NCBI GenBank assembly: GCA_046317875.1
Contig: JBKCVN010000023.1
Coordinates: 91,870-155,869 of the forward strand
Direction: 5' to 3'
Origin: 2-01-FULL-41-14 sp046317875
GTDB lineage: Bacteria; Pseudomonadota; Alphaproteobacteria; UBA7879; UBA5542
Length of the DNA: 64,000 bases
This document shows positions 53,548 to 62,335 of the stretch, piece by piece. The position numbers were made by a program, and so were the translations under genes. The notes beneath the pieces are model-generated. The model did no database searches. It saw only the letters and a program-made list of their open reading frames with translations, and was not told the DNA's origin. Within the stretch, counting starts at the first letter, position 1. Each line of letters opens with the position of its first letter.

Positions 53548-54435
53548 GTGTCCCAACTAAAAACCCTTAAAAAAAGAATTCAAACAATTGAATCTACCCG
53601 AAAAATAACTGCTGCCATGAAATTGGTGTCCTCTTCCTATTTTAAGAAAGCAGAAAAAAAGTTACATGCAGCTGTTCCATATACAGCTGGTCTATCTAGA
53701 GTTTTAGATGATCTGTTGACGCTGAAAAAAAACACAGACAGTCCCCTTATTCAGGGTGGCAAAGGCAATGTCCACCTTTTGATTATAACGTCTGGGAACA
53801 GAGGGTTATGTGGTGGATTCAATATGAATCTGGGTCGGTGTGCAAACATGGAAGTAGGCCGACTGATAAATGAGGGCAAGACAGTTAAAATAATCTGTAT
53901 CGGAAGTAAGGCGTTTTCCATACTGGACCCCTTATATCGATCGTACGTTATAAAAAACTTGCACCCCAAAGATAAAGAAGCCTGGATGATGGTTTCAAAC
54001 TTGGTGGAAGAAATTAATTTATGGGCCCATGGGAGCGAGATTGACAGTTGTTCTATTATTTATGCCTCCTTCCGATCTTTGTTGTTTTCAGAAAACCTAA
54101 TTCATTCTTTGATCCCCTATTCTGGGGATATAACTGTGCGGAATAAAAATTTTCAGACACCCTCATCCCTGTCTAACGGTTTTTTGTTCGCAATTGAGCC
54201 CACCTTCCGATCTGTACTTAGAAAAGCGGCCATCAGTAACTTGAAATCTCAAGTTTATTTTTCTATTCTAGAAACCCAAACCAGCGAACAAAGTGCTCGC
54301 ATGATTGCCATGGACGGGGCTACCAAAAATTCGGACGAGATGTTGCGGAAATTGAAACTATTCTATAACAGAAACCGCCAAGCAACCATCACGCGCGAGC
54401 TGGTTGAAATTATCGCAGGAGCAGAAAGCGTTTAA
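53548..54435 (+). CDS. atpG: ATP synthase F1 gamma subunit
   Basis: A 295-residue central-stalk subunit that rotates inside the alpha3beta3 head. The N-terminal helix SQLKTLKKRIQTIESTRKITAAMK and the C-terminal MIAMDGATKNSDEML, NRNRQATITRELVEI are the family hallmarks. The start codon is GTG with an AGGA at marginal distance. The usual upstream atpH and atpA genes are absent; a hydrolase gene is there instead. atpD follows by 1 bp. Confidence 0.96.
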   Translation: MSQLKTLKKRIQTIESTRKITAAMKLVSSSYFKKAEKKLHAAVPYTAGLSRVLDDLLTLKKNTDSPLIQGGKGNVHLLIITSGNRGLCGGFNMNLGRCANMEVGRLINEGKTVKIICIGSKAFSILDPLYRSYVIKNLHPKDKEAWMMVSNLVEEINLWAHGSEIDSCSIIYASFRSLLFSENLIHSLIPYSGDITVRNKNFQTPSSLSNGFLFAIEPTFRSVLRKAAISNLKSQVYFSILETQTSEQSARMIAMDGATKNSDEMLRKLKLFYNRNRQATITRELVEIIAGAESV

Positions 54436-54436
54436 A

Positions 54437-55849
54437 ATGTCCTCATTAAAAAATACTGGCCTAGTGTGCCAAATTATCGGACCCGTAGTAGATGTGCAAT
54501 TTGATAAGAAACTTCCCGATATTTTAAATGCTCTTGAAATATGGATAGGGGAGAAAAAGGTTGTGCTGGAGACAACCCTTCATTTAGGCGACGGCAAGGT
54601 TCGGACCATTTCAATGGGACCCACGGAAGGTTTGTTTCGTGGCCAGGAAGTACTTGATACCGGTAAGCCCATTTCGGTTCCTGTGGGTGAGGCCACTTTG
54701 GGACGAATCATGAATGTGTTGGGTGACCCTATTGATGAAAGGGGCCCCATAAAATCTAACGAAACCCTCCCTATTCATAGGCCTGCGCCTTCATTTGCCG
54801 AACAGTCTACAAAAACCGAGATTTTGGTTACGGGTATTAAGGTTTTGGATCTTTTGGCCCCCTATCCCCGGGGAGGGAAAATTGGTCTATTTGGCGGTGC
54901 TGGTGTTGGAAAGACAGTATTGATTATGGAATTGATTAATAACGTCGCTAAAGCCCATGGTGGATATTCTGTTTTTGCAGGGGTGGGTGAGCGCACCCGT
55001 GAAGGAAATGACCTCTATAATGAAATGATCACATCGGGTGTAATCAATGTCGACGGCAAAGGGTCAAAAGCCAGCTTGGTATACGGTCAAATGAACGAAT
55101 CTCCAGGTGCCCGCGCTCGAGTTGCCCTTACAGGGCTCACTGTTGCCGAGCATTTTAGAGATGCCGCCCATCAGGATGTTCTATTGTTTATAGACAATAT
55201 TTTCCGATTTACCCAAGCCGGGGCTGAAATATCGGCTCTCTTGGGGAGAATTCCTTCTGCTGTAGGCTATCAACCTACCCTAGGAACCGAAATGGGTGAA
55301 CTACAAGAACGAATTACCTCTACGGATCAAGGTTCGATTACCAGCGTTCAGGCCGTTTATGTGCCGGCTGACGACCTCACCGATCCAGCGCCTGCTGCCT
55401 CTTTCACACACTTGGATGCCACGACAGTATTAAGCCGAAAAATTGCAGAGCTCGGGATTTATCCAGCTGTGGATCCGCTTGACTCTACATCTCGTATTTT
55501 GGATCCCCGGATTGTAGGGGAAGAACACTATAATTTAGCACGCCAGGTTCAGGCTATTTTACAAACGTATAAATCTCTGCAAGATATTATTGCCATTTTA
55601 GGTATGGACGAACTCTCCGAAGAAGACAAACTAACTGTAGCACGGGCCCGAAAGATTCAAAGATTCTTCTCCCAACCCTTCCATGTTGCAGAAGTGTTTA
55701 CAGGTATAAAGGGGGCTCTCGTTCCCCTAGAAGAAACCATTCGCGGGTTTAAGGGTATTGTAGAAGGAAAATACGATCATATTTCCGAATCAGACTTCTA
55801 TATGGTGGGATCCATTGACGAAGTCTTGAAAAAACATAATGCAAAGTAG
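54437..55849 (+). CDS. atpD: ATP synthase F1 beta subunit
   Basis: A 470-residue catalytic subunit of F1. Walker A is GGAGVGKT (~152-159), followed by GERTREGNDLY, Walker B LLFIDNIFRFTQ, the ALLGRIPSAVGYQPTL segment and the DELSEED motif near the C-terminus. I start at ATG 54437, two bases after atpG; an upstream TTG (54404) would add 11 residues from the atpG coding region. atpC does not follow; the next gene is uppP after a 91-bp gap. Confidence 0.98.
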   Translation: MSSLKNTGLVCQIIGPVVDVQFDKKLPDILNALEIWIGEKKVVLETTLHLGDGKVRTISMGPTEGLFRGQEVLDTGKPISVPVGEATLGRIMNVLGDPIDERGPIKSNETLPIHRPAPSFAEQSTKTEILVTGIKVLDLLAPYPRGGKIGLFGGAGVGKTVLIMELINNVAKAHGGYSVFAGVGERTREGNDLYNEMITSGVINVDGKGSKASLVYGQMNESPGARARVALTGLTVAEHFRDAAHQDVLLFIDNIFRFTQAGAEISALLGRIPSAVGYQPTLGTEMGELQERITSTDQGSITSVQAVYVPADDLTDPAPAASFTHLDATTVLSRKIAELGIYPAVDPLDSTSRILDPRIVGEEHYNLARQVQAILQTYKSLQDIIAILGMDELSEEDKLTVARARKIQRFFSQPFHVAEVFTGIKGALVPLEETIRGFKGIVEGKYDHISESDFYMVGSIDEVLKKHNAK

Positions 55850-55940
55850 GATCTGTCATCTAGCTTTATGTTCATCGATTTTTGTATTATTTTTTTTAGA
55901 GAAATATGATCAAAGTGAAAAACCGTAGGAGTTAAAGAAA

Positions 55941-56738
55941 ATGATAGACGTCGTTTGGTTTTCTTTTATTCAAGGCATTACCGAGTTCTTACCGGTTAGC
56001 TCCTCGGGTCATTTATTTATTTTTTCAAATCTTTTTTCCCTTCAATCTGTTAGTCGATCTACCGAAGTAACATTAAATTTAGCCACACTTGCAGTAACCA
56101 TCGTTTTTTTCAGAGCCGAGCTGAAGAACCAAATAATTGGTGCGTTCAAAGCCATATCAGGAAAGGTTTCCTCAAGTTTTCATGATGCATTAAAAATATG
56201 TGTGGCGACTATTCCTGTGGTTTGTGTGGGTTTTTTGGTTCATCGTTACCTAGACCACCTAACTCATTCTTTTGTTTTGTTTGGTCTAGGATCCATTTTA
56301 TTTGGGATTCTCATGATTGTTGTAGACAAAACAAGTATGTCTTCTAAAACTTATTCTTCAATTTCTTATAAAGATGCTTTTTTGATGGGATGCGCCCAAA
56401 CCCTGGCATTTATACCAGGAGCAAGCCGGCTGGGAACCTCCTTAACCATCGGCCGAATTTTAGGTTATAAATCTGCCGATGCAGCTAAGTTTTCTTTCCT
56501 GACATCCATTCCTATTGGAATTGGAGCAGTAACCCTTATGATAAAAGATTGGGCCCACAGTTCATTTCTACAAATCCGATTCGACTTTTTTATTGTAAGT
56601 GTGATTTGCTTTGCCACAGGCTTTTTTACTTTGTATTTTTTTATGTGGTGGCTAAAAAAAAGAACACTGCTTGTCTGGGGTTTGTATAGAATTTTGCTGG
56701 GTCTTTTTATCTTGTATTATTTCAATGTTTTCTTTTGA
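55941..56738 (+). CDS. uppP: Undecaprenyl-diphosphatase UppP (BacA)
   Basis: A 265-residue membrane phosphatase that recycles undecaprenyl pyrophosphate for peptidoglycan and other surface polymers. The active-site motifs are ITEFLPVSSSGHLFI at the N-terminus and ALAFIPGASRLGTSLTIGR in the middle. About eight hydrophobic segments are visible. GGAG precedes the ATG at normal spacing. The stop overlaps the nth start (TGATG). Confidence 0.93.
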   Translation: MIDVVWFSFIQGITEFLPVSSSGHLFIFSNLFSLQSVSRSTEVTLNLATLAVTIVFFRAELKNQIIGAFKAISGKVSSSFHDALKICVATIPVVCVGFLVHRYLDHLTHSFVLFGLGSILFGILMIVVDKTSMSSKTYSSISYKDAFLMGCAQTLAFIPGASRLGTSLTIGRILGYKSADAAKFSFLTSIPIGIGAVTLMIKDWAHSSFLQIRFDFFIVSVICFATGFFTLYFFMWWLKKRTLLVWGLYRILLGLFILYYFNVFF

Positions 56739-57412
56739 TGAAAAAAGCTGATATTTTTTCTTTTTTTCACACCCTAGAATCTCTTAATCCTAACCCTGAA
56801 AGTGAGCTTGTATATACGAACCCCTATACCCTTTTGGTCGCGGTTATTTTATCTGCTCAATCAACGGACAAGGGTGTTAACAAAGCGACAGAAAGCCTGT
56901 TTAAAAAAATAAAAACCCCAGAAGATATGCTTTTACTGGGCGAAGATAATTTAAAAGACTACATCAAAACGATTGGCTTATATAAGTCAAAAGCCAAAAA
57001 TATCATTAAGTGTAGTCAGCAACTGATAGAAAAGTTTAAGGGCCAGGTGCCTTCCACCAAGTCAGGACTTGAGTCGCTGGCGGGTGTGGGATCAAAAACG
57101 GCAAATGTGCTATTAAATGTGGTATTTGATCGCGAATCATTTCCGGTAGACACCCATGTATTTAGAGTCTGTAACAGAACGGGGCTGGCAAAAGGAAAAA
57201 ATCCTTCTGGGGTTGAAGAAAAGTTAGAAAAAATAGTTCCGACCCCCTATCGAAAAAAAGCGCACCATTGGCTTATTTTACACGGGAGATATACCTGTAA
57301 AGCCCGCCAGCCCCTGTGTCACCTTTGCCCCGTGTCTTCTGTATGTGACTATTTTAAGAAAGAGAGCGCATCTTTTGTTCCCGTCGAGCCCAATAAACGC
57401 TCACCGGTATAG
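56738..57412 (+). CDS. nth: Endonuclease III (DNA glycosylase/AP lyase)
   Basis: A 224-residue base-excision enzyme for oxidised pyrimidines. The helix-hairpin-helix with the catalytic lysine is LAGVGSKTANVLLN and the catalytic aspartate is in FPVDTHVFRV. The [4Fe-4S] ligands are C-x6-C-x2-C-x5-C (CKARQPLCHLCPVSSVC). Start ATG 56738; a TTG one codon earlier is possible. Its last 59 bp overlap the end of pssA on the opposite strand. Confidence 0.97.
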   Translation: MKKADIFSFFHTLESLNPNPESELVYTNPYTLLVAVILSAQSTDKGVNKATESLFKKIKTPEDMLLLGEDNLKDYIKTIGLYKSKAKNIIKCSQQLIEKFKGQVPSTKSGLESLAGVGSKTANVLLNVVFDRESFPVDTHVFRVCNRTGLAKGKNPSGVEEKLEKIVPTPYRKKAHHWLILHGRYTCKARQPLCHLCPVSSVCDYFKKESASFVPVEPNKRSPV

Positions 57413-58130
57413 AAAAAAGATAAAAAATACTACCCAGTGACAACATGAGCCAGGGAGCGGAAATAAAGAAAGCCACAGCCACGCCTACCCCTATAAAAAG
57501 AGGTAAAATCCATGGCCTAGGAATCGTGCCCTTTTTCAAAGAAAATGTGGGGAAACGACTCACCAACATTCCTGCTACAAAAAATAGCCAAGCGGCATAC
57601 ATTTGCGAGCACAACACAAAATCAAACTGAAAGGAAATCATAATAGGCGTCAGCGCCAGCAGAGCCCCAAAAGGAGCGGAAACCCCCGTAAAGTAGTTGG
57701 TCATAGGCTGGTCCAGCAAAGTGTTAAACCTCGCTAGGCGCAACACCATACAAATAGTATAAAAGATTGCCACAGGCCAACCTATTTTACCCAAGTCGCG
57801 CAAAGAAAACAAATAAACCAAAACCCCAGGTACCACACCAAAGTTACAAAAATCCGCTAGTGAATCTAGCTCGGCCCCAAAGCGACTTGAGCTTTTTAAT
57901 AGGCGAGCAACCCGTCCATCCATACCATCCAATAGCATGGCCACAAAAACCAACCCAATGGCCGTTTCCCATTCATTCACAAAAGCAAAGCGCAGAGCAC
58001 TTAATCCTGCACTTAAGGCTATCAGTGTTAACAAGTTAGGAATAAATTTATAAAAAGGAAGCTCTTTTAGAGAGGGAGAAAAAGAAGGATTTAACCGCTT
58101 AACCAACAGTGTTTTTCGAACTTTCTTCAT
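57354..58130 (-). CDS. pssA: CDP-diacylglycerol-serine O-phosphatidyltransferase
   Basis: A 258-residue integral membrane enzyme making phosphatidylserine from CDP-diacylglycerol and serine. The CDP-alcohol phosphotransferase motif D-G-x2-A/G-R...G-x3-D-x3-D is seen in LLDGMDGRVARLL and FGAELDSLADFCNFG. Several membrane segments follow. It begins 2 bp after psd ends and forms the pathway to phosphatidylethanolamine with it. The 3' end overlaps nth convergently by 59 bp, including ~20 codons of each gene. Confidence 0.95.
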   Translation of the reverse strand: MKKVRKTLLVKRLNPSFSPSLKELPFYKFIPNLLTLIALSAGLSALRFAFVNEWETAIGLVFVAMLLDGMDGRVARLLKSSSRFGAELDSLADFCNFGVVPGVLVYLFSLRDLGKIGWPVAIFYTICMVLRLARFNTLLDQPMTNYFTGVSAPFGALLALTPIMISFQFDFVLCSQMYAAWLFFVAGMLVSRFPTFSLKKGTIPRPWILPLFIGVGVAVAFFISAPWLMLSLGSIFYLFSIPVSVYWARREQKMRSLS

Positions 58131-58132
58131 TT

Positions 58133-58822
58133 CTATATTTCTTCCCCCTCGCGTGCCGACTCTTTTGAAGAAAAGTCACCCAATATGGTTTCTCCGGCAA
58201 CCATTTTTTGTCCCACAACTACCAGAGGAAAGACCCCCTTAGGCAAGAAGACATCAACTCGGCTTCCAAAGCGAATCAAACCAAAACGCTGTCCTGTTTT
58301 CACTTCTTGCTCTTCCCTAATATCACATCGAATGCGTCGTGCAATGAGTCCTGCAATTTGGACAAATCCAATCTTGTGGCCTTCTTTCGTTTCCACACAA
58401 AACAATTGTCTTTCGTTGTGATCGCTGGCCTTGTCTAGCTCGGCATTTAAAAATTTTCCTTTATGGTAGTGGATTTTACGAATGGTGCCCGCGATCGGAA
58501 TGCGGTTTACGTGCACATTAAAGACGTTCATAAACACACTAACCCGAGTCAATGGCTCACTGCCCAACGCAATTTCCTTTGGGGGCTTAACTTTTTTGAT
58601 CATCTGGACCACGCCATCTGCGGGACTAATTATTAAGCCCTTCTTCGTAGGCACAAATCGGTTTGGATCTCTGAAAAAATAAAGACACCAAGCTGTTAAC
58701 AAAAGTCCAGCTTTCCCAAAAATGGGATGTACATGCCACAGCCCCACAGATGTCATTAAAAAAAGAAAGGAAAAAACATACCCTTCTTTGTGAATAATTT
58801 TTAAGACTTTTCTCACTATCAT
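58133..58822 (-). CDS. psd: Phosphatidylserine decarboxylase proenzyme
   Basis: A 229-residue short-form (type II) decarboxylase that turns phosphatidylserine into phosphatidylethanolamine. The self-cleavage site is the G-S in LIRFGSRVDVFLP, where the serine becomes the pyruvoyl group. The IISPADGVV and VFMNVFNVHVNRIP motifs are family hallmarks. A hydrophobic region at ~15-50 anchors it to the membrane. CGAGGAA precedes the ATG. Confidence 0.95.
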   Translation of the reverse strand: MIVRKVLKIIHKEGYVFSFLFLMTSVGLWHVHPIFGKAGLLLTAWCLYFFRDPNRFVPTKKGLIISPADGVVQMIKKVKPPKEIALGSEPLTRVSVFMNVFNVHVNRIPIAGTIRKIHYHKGKFLNAELDKASDHNERQLFCVETKEGHKIGFVQIAGLIARRIRCDIREEQEVKTGQRFGLIRFGSRVDVFLPKGVFPLVVVGQKMVAGETILGDFSSKESAREGEEI

Positions 58823-59001
58823 TTCCTCGAAATTAATCTATATTTTTCCATACTATACGTTTTTTTTACAAAAGCGTAAATTAGGAAAGGTTTTTTTTGT
58901 TATTAAGCCAACCATTAAGGGTCTTTCTTGTATTTCGGGCAGGAAATGGTTTTCGAGCTGAATATTTTTACAGGAATATGAGCTCTTTTGTGTTTCCGGA
59001 A

Positions 59002-59030
59002 TAGACATATTATTTTTTTTGGATTATACA
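59002..59030 (+). promoter_or_regulatory. Promoter for tRNA-Phe
   Basis: TAGACA (59002-59007), a 17-base spacer and TATACA (59025-59030) make a good sigma-70-type promoter. Predicted transcription start is near 59037, about 13 bp before the mature tRNA 5' end. The match is 5 of 6 for the -35 and 4 of 6 for the -10. Confidence 0.6.
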
Positions 59031-59049
59031 AGAAATCAGTTTGTTTTAA

Positions 59050-59125
<76 letters not shown>

Positions 59126-59138
59126 CTCTTTTATAGCC

Positions 59139-60071
59139 ATGATTTTTCCTTCTACCTCCAAAAACCTAGAAAAAGCTTCTGTTTTGTTAAAGAATGAAGA
59201 TGTTGTTGCGTTTCCTACGGAAACAGTATACGGCCTAGGAGGGCTAGCCAGATCAGACAAGGCTGTCAAAAAAATTTATCAAACCAAAGGGCGGCCATCC
59301 TATAATCCCCTTATTGTGCACGTAGAGTCTTTAGATCAGGCCCTATCGCTTGGAACCTTTGATCGAATCACATTGCGGGTTATAGAAAAATTTTGGCCAG
59401 GCCCCCTTACGGTTGTCGTACCACTAAAACAGCCTTCATTGGTTTCTATGGGTGCCACAGCTGGCCTTGCTACGGTGGCTATTCGCCTTTCTAATCATCC
59501 CGTCCTCTTATCTTTACTAAACCTAGTGGGAGAGCCCATCGTGGCACCCAGCGCAAACGCGTCAGGCTTTCTCTCTCCCACAAAAGCCCAACATGTTGAA
59601 AAGTGCTTTCCATCTATGTTTATTTTAGAGGGAGGAGAAACAGAAAAAGGCCTTGAATCAACAGTCATACGATCTTATGAAGACAGGGTTGTTATTTTAC
59701 GCCCGGGAGCCATAACAAAAGAGCACATAGAAACGTCCCTGGGGATTCCTGTTTTTGTCGTCACAGAAACGCCGGTGATTGAATCTCCCGGACAAACTCT
59801 ACAACACTATTCTCCTACTCTTCCTGTTCGTATCAATGTTTTGTCCCCCCTGGAAGGTGAGGTCTTTTTAGGGTTTGGCCAAACAAAGCATAAACCTGTT
59901 TTAAACTTAAGTCCGGAAGGGTGTGTGGTAGAAGCGGCCCACAACCTTTTTTCTTTCTTACACACGCTAGATGACCCCACAAAGTACAAGGGTATCGCTG
60001 TCTCCCCAATCCCAAACATGGGTGTCGGGGTGGCCATTAATGATCGACTTCGCCGGGCATCCACATCATGA
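59139..60071 (+). CDS. sua5: L-threonylcarbamoyladenylate synthase, Sua5 type
   Basis: Makes threonylcarbamoyl-AMP from threonine, bicarbonate and ATP, the first step of tRNA t6A37 formation. Of 310 residues, ~1-190 are the YrdC domain: FPTETVYGLGG, TKGRPSYNPLIVHV, PSANASGFLSPT. The C-terminal Sua5 domain is ~210-310 (LQHYSPTLPVRINV). I start at ATG 59139, which lies just after tRNA-Phe. No Shine-Dalgarno sequence is visible, and the transcript must be shared with the tRNA unless another promoter exists. The next gene overlaps by ATGA. Confidence 0.94.
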   Translation: MIFPSTSKNLEKASVLLKNEDVVAFPTETVYGLGGLARSDKAVKKIYQTKGRPSYNPLIVHVESLDQALSLGTFDRITLRVIEKFWPGPLTVVVPLKQPSLVSMGATAGLATVAIRLSNHPVLLSLLNLVGEPIVAPSANASGFLSPTKAQHVEKCFPSMFILEGGETEKGLESTVIRSYEDRVVILRPGAITKEHIETSLGIPVFVVTETPVIESPGQTLQHYSPTLPVRINVLSPLEGEVFLGFGQTKHKPVLNLSPEGCVVEAAHNLFSFLHTLDDPTKYKGIAVSPIPNMGVGVAINDRLRRASTS

Positions 60072-60778
60072 ATACTGATATCGCTGTTATTTTGTGTCGG
60101 CCCCAGCTGGGAGAAAATATTGGCTTAGCGGCGCGAGCCATGGGCAACTTTGGTATAAAAGACCTAAGAATTGTTTGTCCTAGAGACCCCTGGCCCAACA
60201 CCAACGCTATTCATGCCAGCGTGTCCGCACGGGAAATTGTAGACAAGGCTGGTGTTTTTTGTTCTTTGAAAGAGGCTATCGCAGATTTAGAGTGGGCCCT
60301 TTGTACCACGGCCCGACCCAGATATTTAAAAAAGAGCGTATATGCTCTAAAAGACACACCCAGCCTTTTCCAAGCCCATCCCTTCAAAAAAATAGGGTTT
60401 GTATTTGGGCCGGAACAAGCGGGACTTACCAATGAAGAAATCTCATTGTGTAATGGATCCATATATATTGAGACATCGCCAGACTGCCCCTCATTAAATT
60501 TGTCCCATGCGGTATTATTGTGTATGTACGAGCTCGCCCGAGTAACAAACACTCACCCTATCCAAGAAAGCTCCGCAGAAATGAGAGAGGTTTTTTCTCT
60601 TTTGAGTTACCTAGAGCTATCCCTTGAAAAAAATGGTTTTTTTTCTCCGGAAGAGAAAAGAGACAAAATGAAACAGAACTTGCGCGACATTTTTTTACGC
60701 CGCCCGCTTTCTGTTCACGATGTTAACACCTTGTTTGGTGTATTTCGATGCCTAGGAAAGCCTGGGGATAGCTTGTGA
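60068..60778 (+). CDS. trmJ: SPOUT tRNA 2'-O-methyltransferase (TrmJ-like)
   Basis: A 236-residue SpoU/TrmH-type methyltransferase of the TrmJ/LasT group, which modifies position 32 of several tRNAs. N-terminal signature: VILCRPQLGENIGLAARAM; knot motifs: IGFVFGPEQAGLTNEEI and SLNLSHAVLLCMYEL. The trefoil-knot SAM site is therefore complete. It overlaps sua5 by four bases, linking two tRNA-modification genes to tRNA-Phe. Specificity for residue 32 is assumed from the family. Confidence 0.9.
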   Translation: MNTDIAVILCRPQLGENIGLAARAMGNFGIKDLRIVCPRDPWPNTNAIHASVSAREIVDKAGVFCSLKEAIADLEWALCTTARPRYLKKSVYALKDTPSLFQAHPFKKIGFVFGPEQAGLTNEEISLCNGSIYIETSPDCPSLNLSHAVLLCMYELARVTNTHPIQESSAEMREVFSLLSYLELSLEKNGFFSPEEKRDKMKQNLRDIFLRRPLSVHDVNTLFGVFRCLGKPGDSL

Positions 60779-61056
60779 GTCTTTTGAGTCAAGAAGAGTT
60801 GTTCTTTTTCTCTTCCGTTTTATCCACAGATTTCTTTCCTGTGTGTGGGGTTCTTCACAGCCTGTGGAAAAATAAAAAAACACAACAAAAACAAAAGAAA
60901 AGCGGGTGTTTTGGCCTGTAAAAAAGTGGGGATAAATTTTTATCTTTACAAAAAAGGGAATAATAATATACAACAATAATATATACTTATTTTTGTATTC
61001 TGTTTTTCTCATAAAATAGCGATCAGACCAAAAGGAATCCCTTTCAGGGGTCTCCC
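60779..61056. other. Candidate chromosomal replication origin (oriC) region
   Basis: About 280 bp with no gene. It contains a perfect DnaA box TTATCCACA (60820-60828) and a second site on the opposite strand, TGTGGAAAA (60863-60871, TTTTCCACA). A one-mismatch site TGGGGATAA (60927-60935, TTATCCCCA) and a weaker TTCTTCACA (60851-60859) also occur. A/T-rich tracts that could unwind flank these (60868-60899 and 60945-61016, with repeated AATAATAT). It lies between trmJ and rho, next to rsmG-parA-parB, a neighbourhood close to the origin in other Alphaproteobacteria. The rho promoter must also be here. The origin call is inference. Confidence 0.5.
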
Positions 61057-61077
61057 GTGAAAATTAAGGACAAGAAA

Positions 61078-62331
61078 ATGAATTTAAATGATCTAAAGGC
61101 TAAAAATCCGCAACAACTTCTAGAGTTAGCAGAACAGCTAGATATTGAAAATGCCAGCACCATGAAGAAGCAAGACCTTGTTTATGCACTTTTAAAAAAG
61201 TCTGCTGACAATAAGGCGGCAATTTACGGGGGGGGAGTAGTAGAAATTCTTCCTGATGGGTTTGCTTTTCTAAGGTCTCCTCAGGCGAACTACCTTCCCG
61301 GGCCAGATGATATTTATATTTCTCCCAGTCAAGTAAGACGCTTAGGTGTTCGCACAGGAGATACGGTGGAAGGAGAGATCCGGGCGCCCAAAGAAGGTGA
61401 GCGCTACTTTGCCCTGGTCAAGGTTAATACAATAAACTTTGAAGCACCAGACAAACTTAAGCAGCGCATTAATTTTGACAACCTGGTTCCTTTGTATCCT
61501 GACGAAAAACTGGTTCTGGATCTTGATGATCCCACAGAAGCGCTTACAACCCGCGTTATTGACTTGGTGGCACCCCTTGGAAAGGGACAGCGAGCTTTGA
61601 TTGTGGCCCCCCCTCGATCTGGTAAAACCATGATGCTTCAATCCATTGCGCATGCTATCACCAAAAACCAACCCGATGTTTATCTGATTGTTTTGCTTAT
61701 AGATGAGCGACCAGAGGAAGTGACCGACATGGCGCGTTGCGTTAAGGGCGAGGTGGTGAGCTCTACGTTTGACGAGCCCGCACAACGTCACATTCAAGTT
61801 GCCGAGATGGTTATCGAAAAAGCGAAGCGCTTGGTTGAACAAAAAAGGGACGTGGTGATCCTGCTAGACAATATTACACGGTTGGCAAGAGCCTATAACA
61901 CTGTTGTTCCCTCTTCTGGTAAGGTGTTAACGGGCGGGGTGGATGCGAACGCGCTTCAAAGGCCTAAACGGTTTTTTGGTGCGGCTCGGAACATCGAGCA
62001 TGGTGGGTCCTTAACGATCCTGGCAACGGCCCTGATTGATACTGGCTCTCGGATGGACGAGGTGATCTTTGAGGAGTTCAAGGGAACGGGCAACTCGGAA
62101 ATCGTTCTCGATCGGCGCCTTGCCGACAAGAGGCTGTTCCCTGCGATTGATATCGCCAAGTCTGGAACAAGAAAAGAGGACCTTCTGATTGACAAGGCAA
62201 CCCTCAGTAAAATGTGGGTCTTGCGCCGCGTTCTCTCCCCAATGGGTACAGTTGAGGCCATGGAGTTTTTGGTTGGAAAGCTGCGTGAAACCAAAACCAA
62301 CAAAGACTTTTTTGAATCCATGAATAGCTAA
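61078..62331 (+). CDS. rho: Transcription termination factor Rho
   Basis: A 417-residue hexameric RNA-dependent ATPase. The N-terminal Rho domain MNLNDLKAKNPQQLLELAEQ and RNA-binding cold-shock-like fold (EILPDGFAFLRS, DIYISPSQVRR) precede the ATPase core: Walker A APPRSGKTMML, VYLIVLLIDERPEEV, and the Q- and R-loop regions (GSLTILATALIDTGSRMDEV). I start at ATG 61078 with AAGGA at good distance; a GTG at 61057 would add seven residues. The few clear intrinsic terminators in the window fit reliance on Rho. Confidence 0.97.
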   Translation: MNLNDLKAKNPQQLLELAEQLDIENASTMKKQDLVYALLKKSADNKAAIYGGGVVEILPDGFAFLRSPQANYLPGPDDIYISPSQVRRLGVRTGDTVEGEIRAPKEGERYFALVKVNTINFEAPDKLKQRINFDNLVPLYPDEKLVLDLDDPTEALTTRVIDLVAPLGKGQRALIVAPPRSGKTMMLQSIAHAITKNQPDVYLIVLLIDERPEEVTDMARCVKGEVVSSTFDEPAQRHIQVAEMVIEKAKRLVEQKRDVVILLDNITRLARAYNTVVPSSGKVLTGGVDANALQRPKRFFGAARNIEHGGSLTILATALIDTGSRMDEVIFEEFKGTGNSEIVLDRRLADKRLFPAIDIAKSGTRKEDLLIDKATLSKMWVLRRVLSPMGTVEAMEFLVGKLRETKTNKDFFESMNS

Positions 62332-62335
62332 GGCT

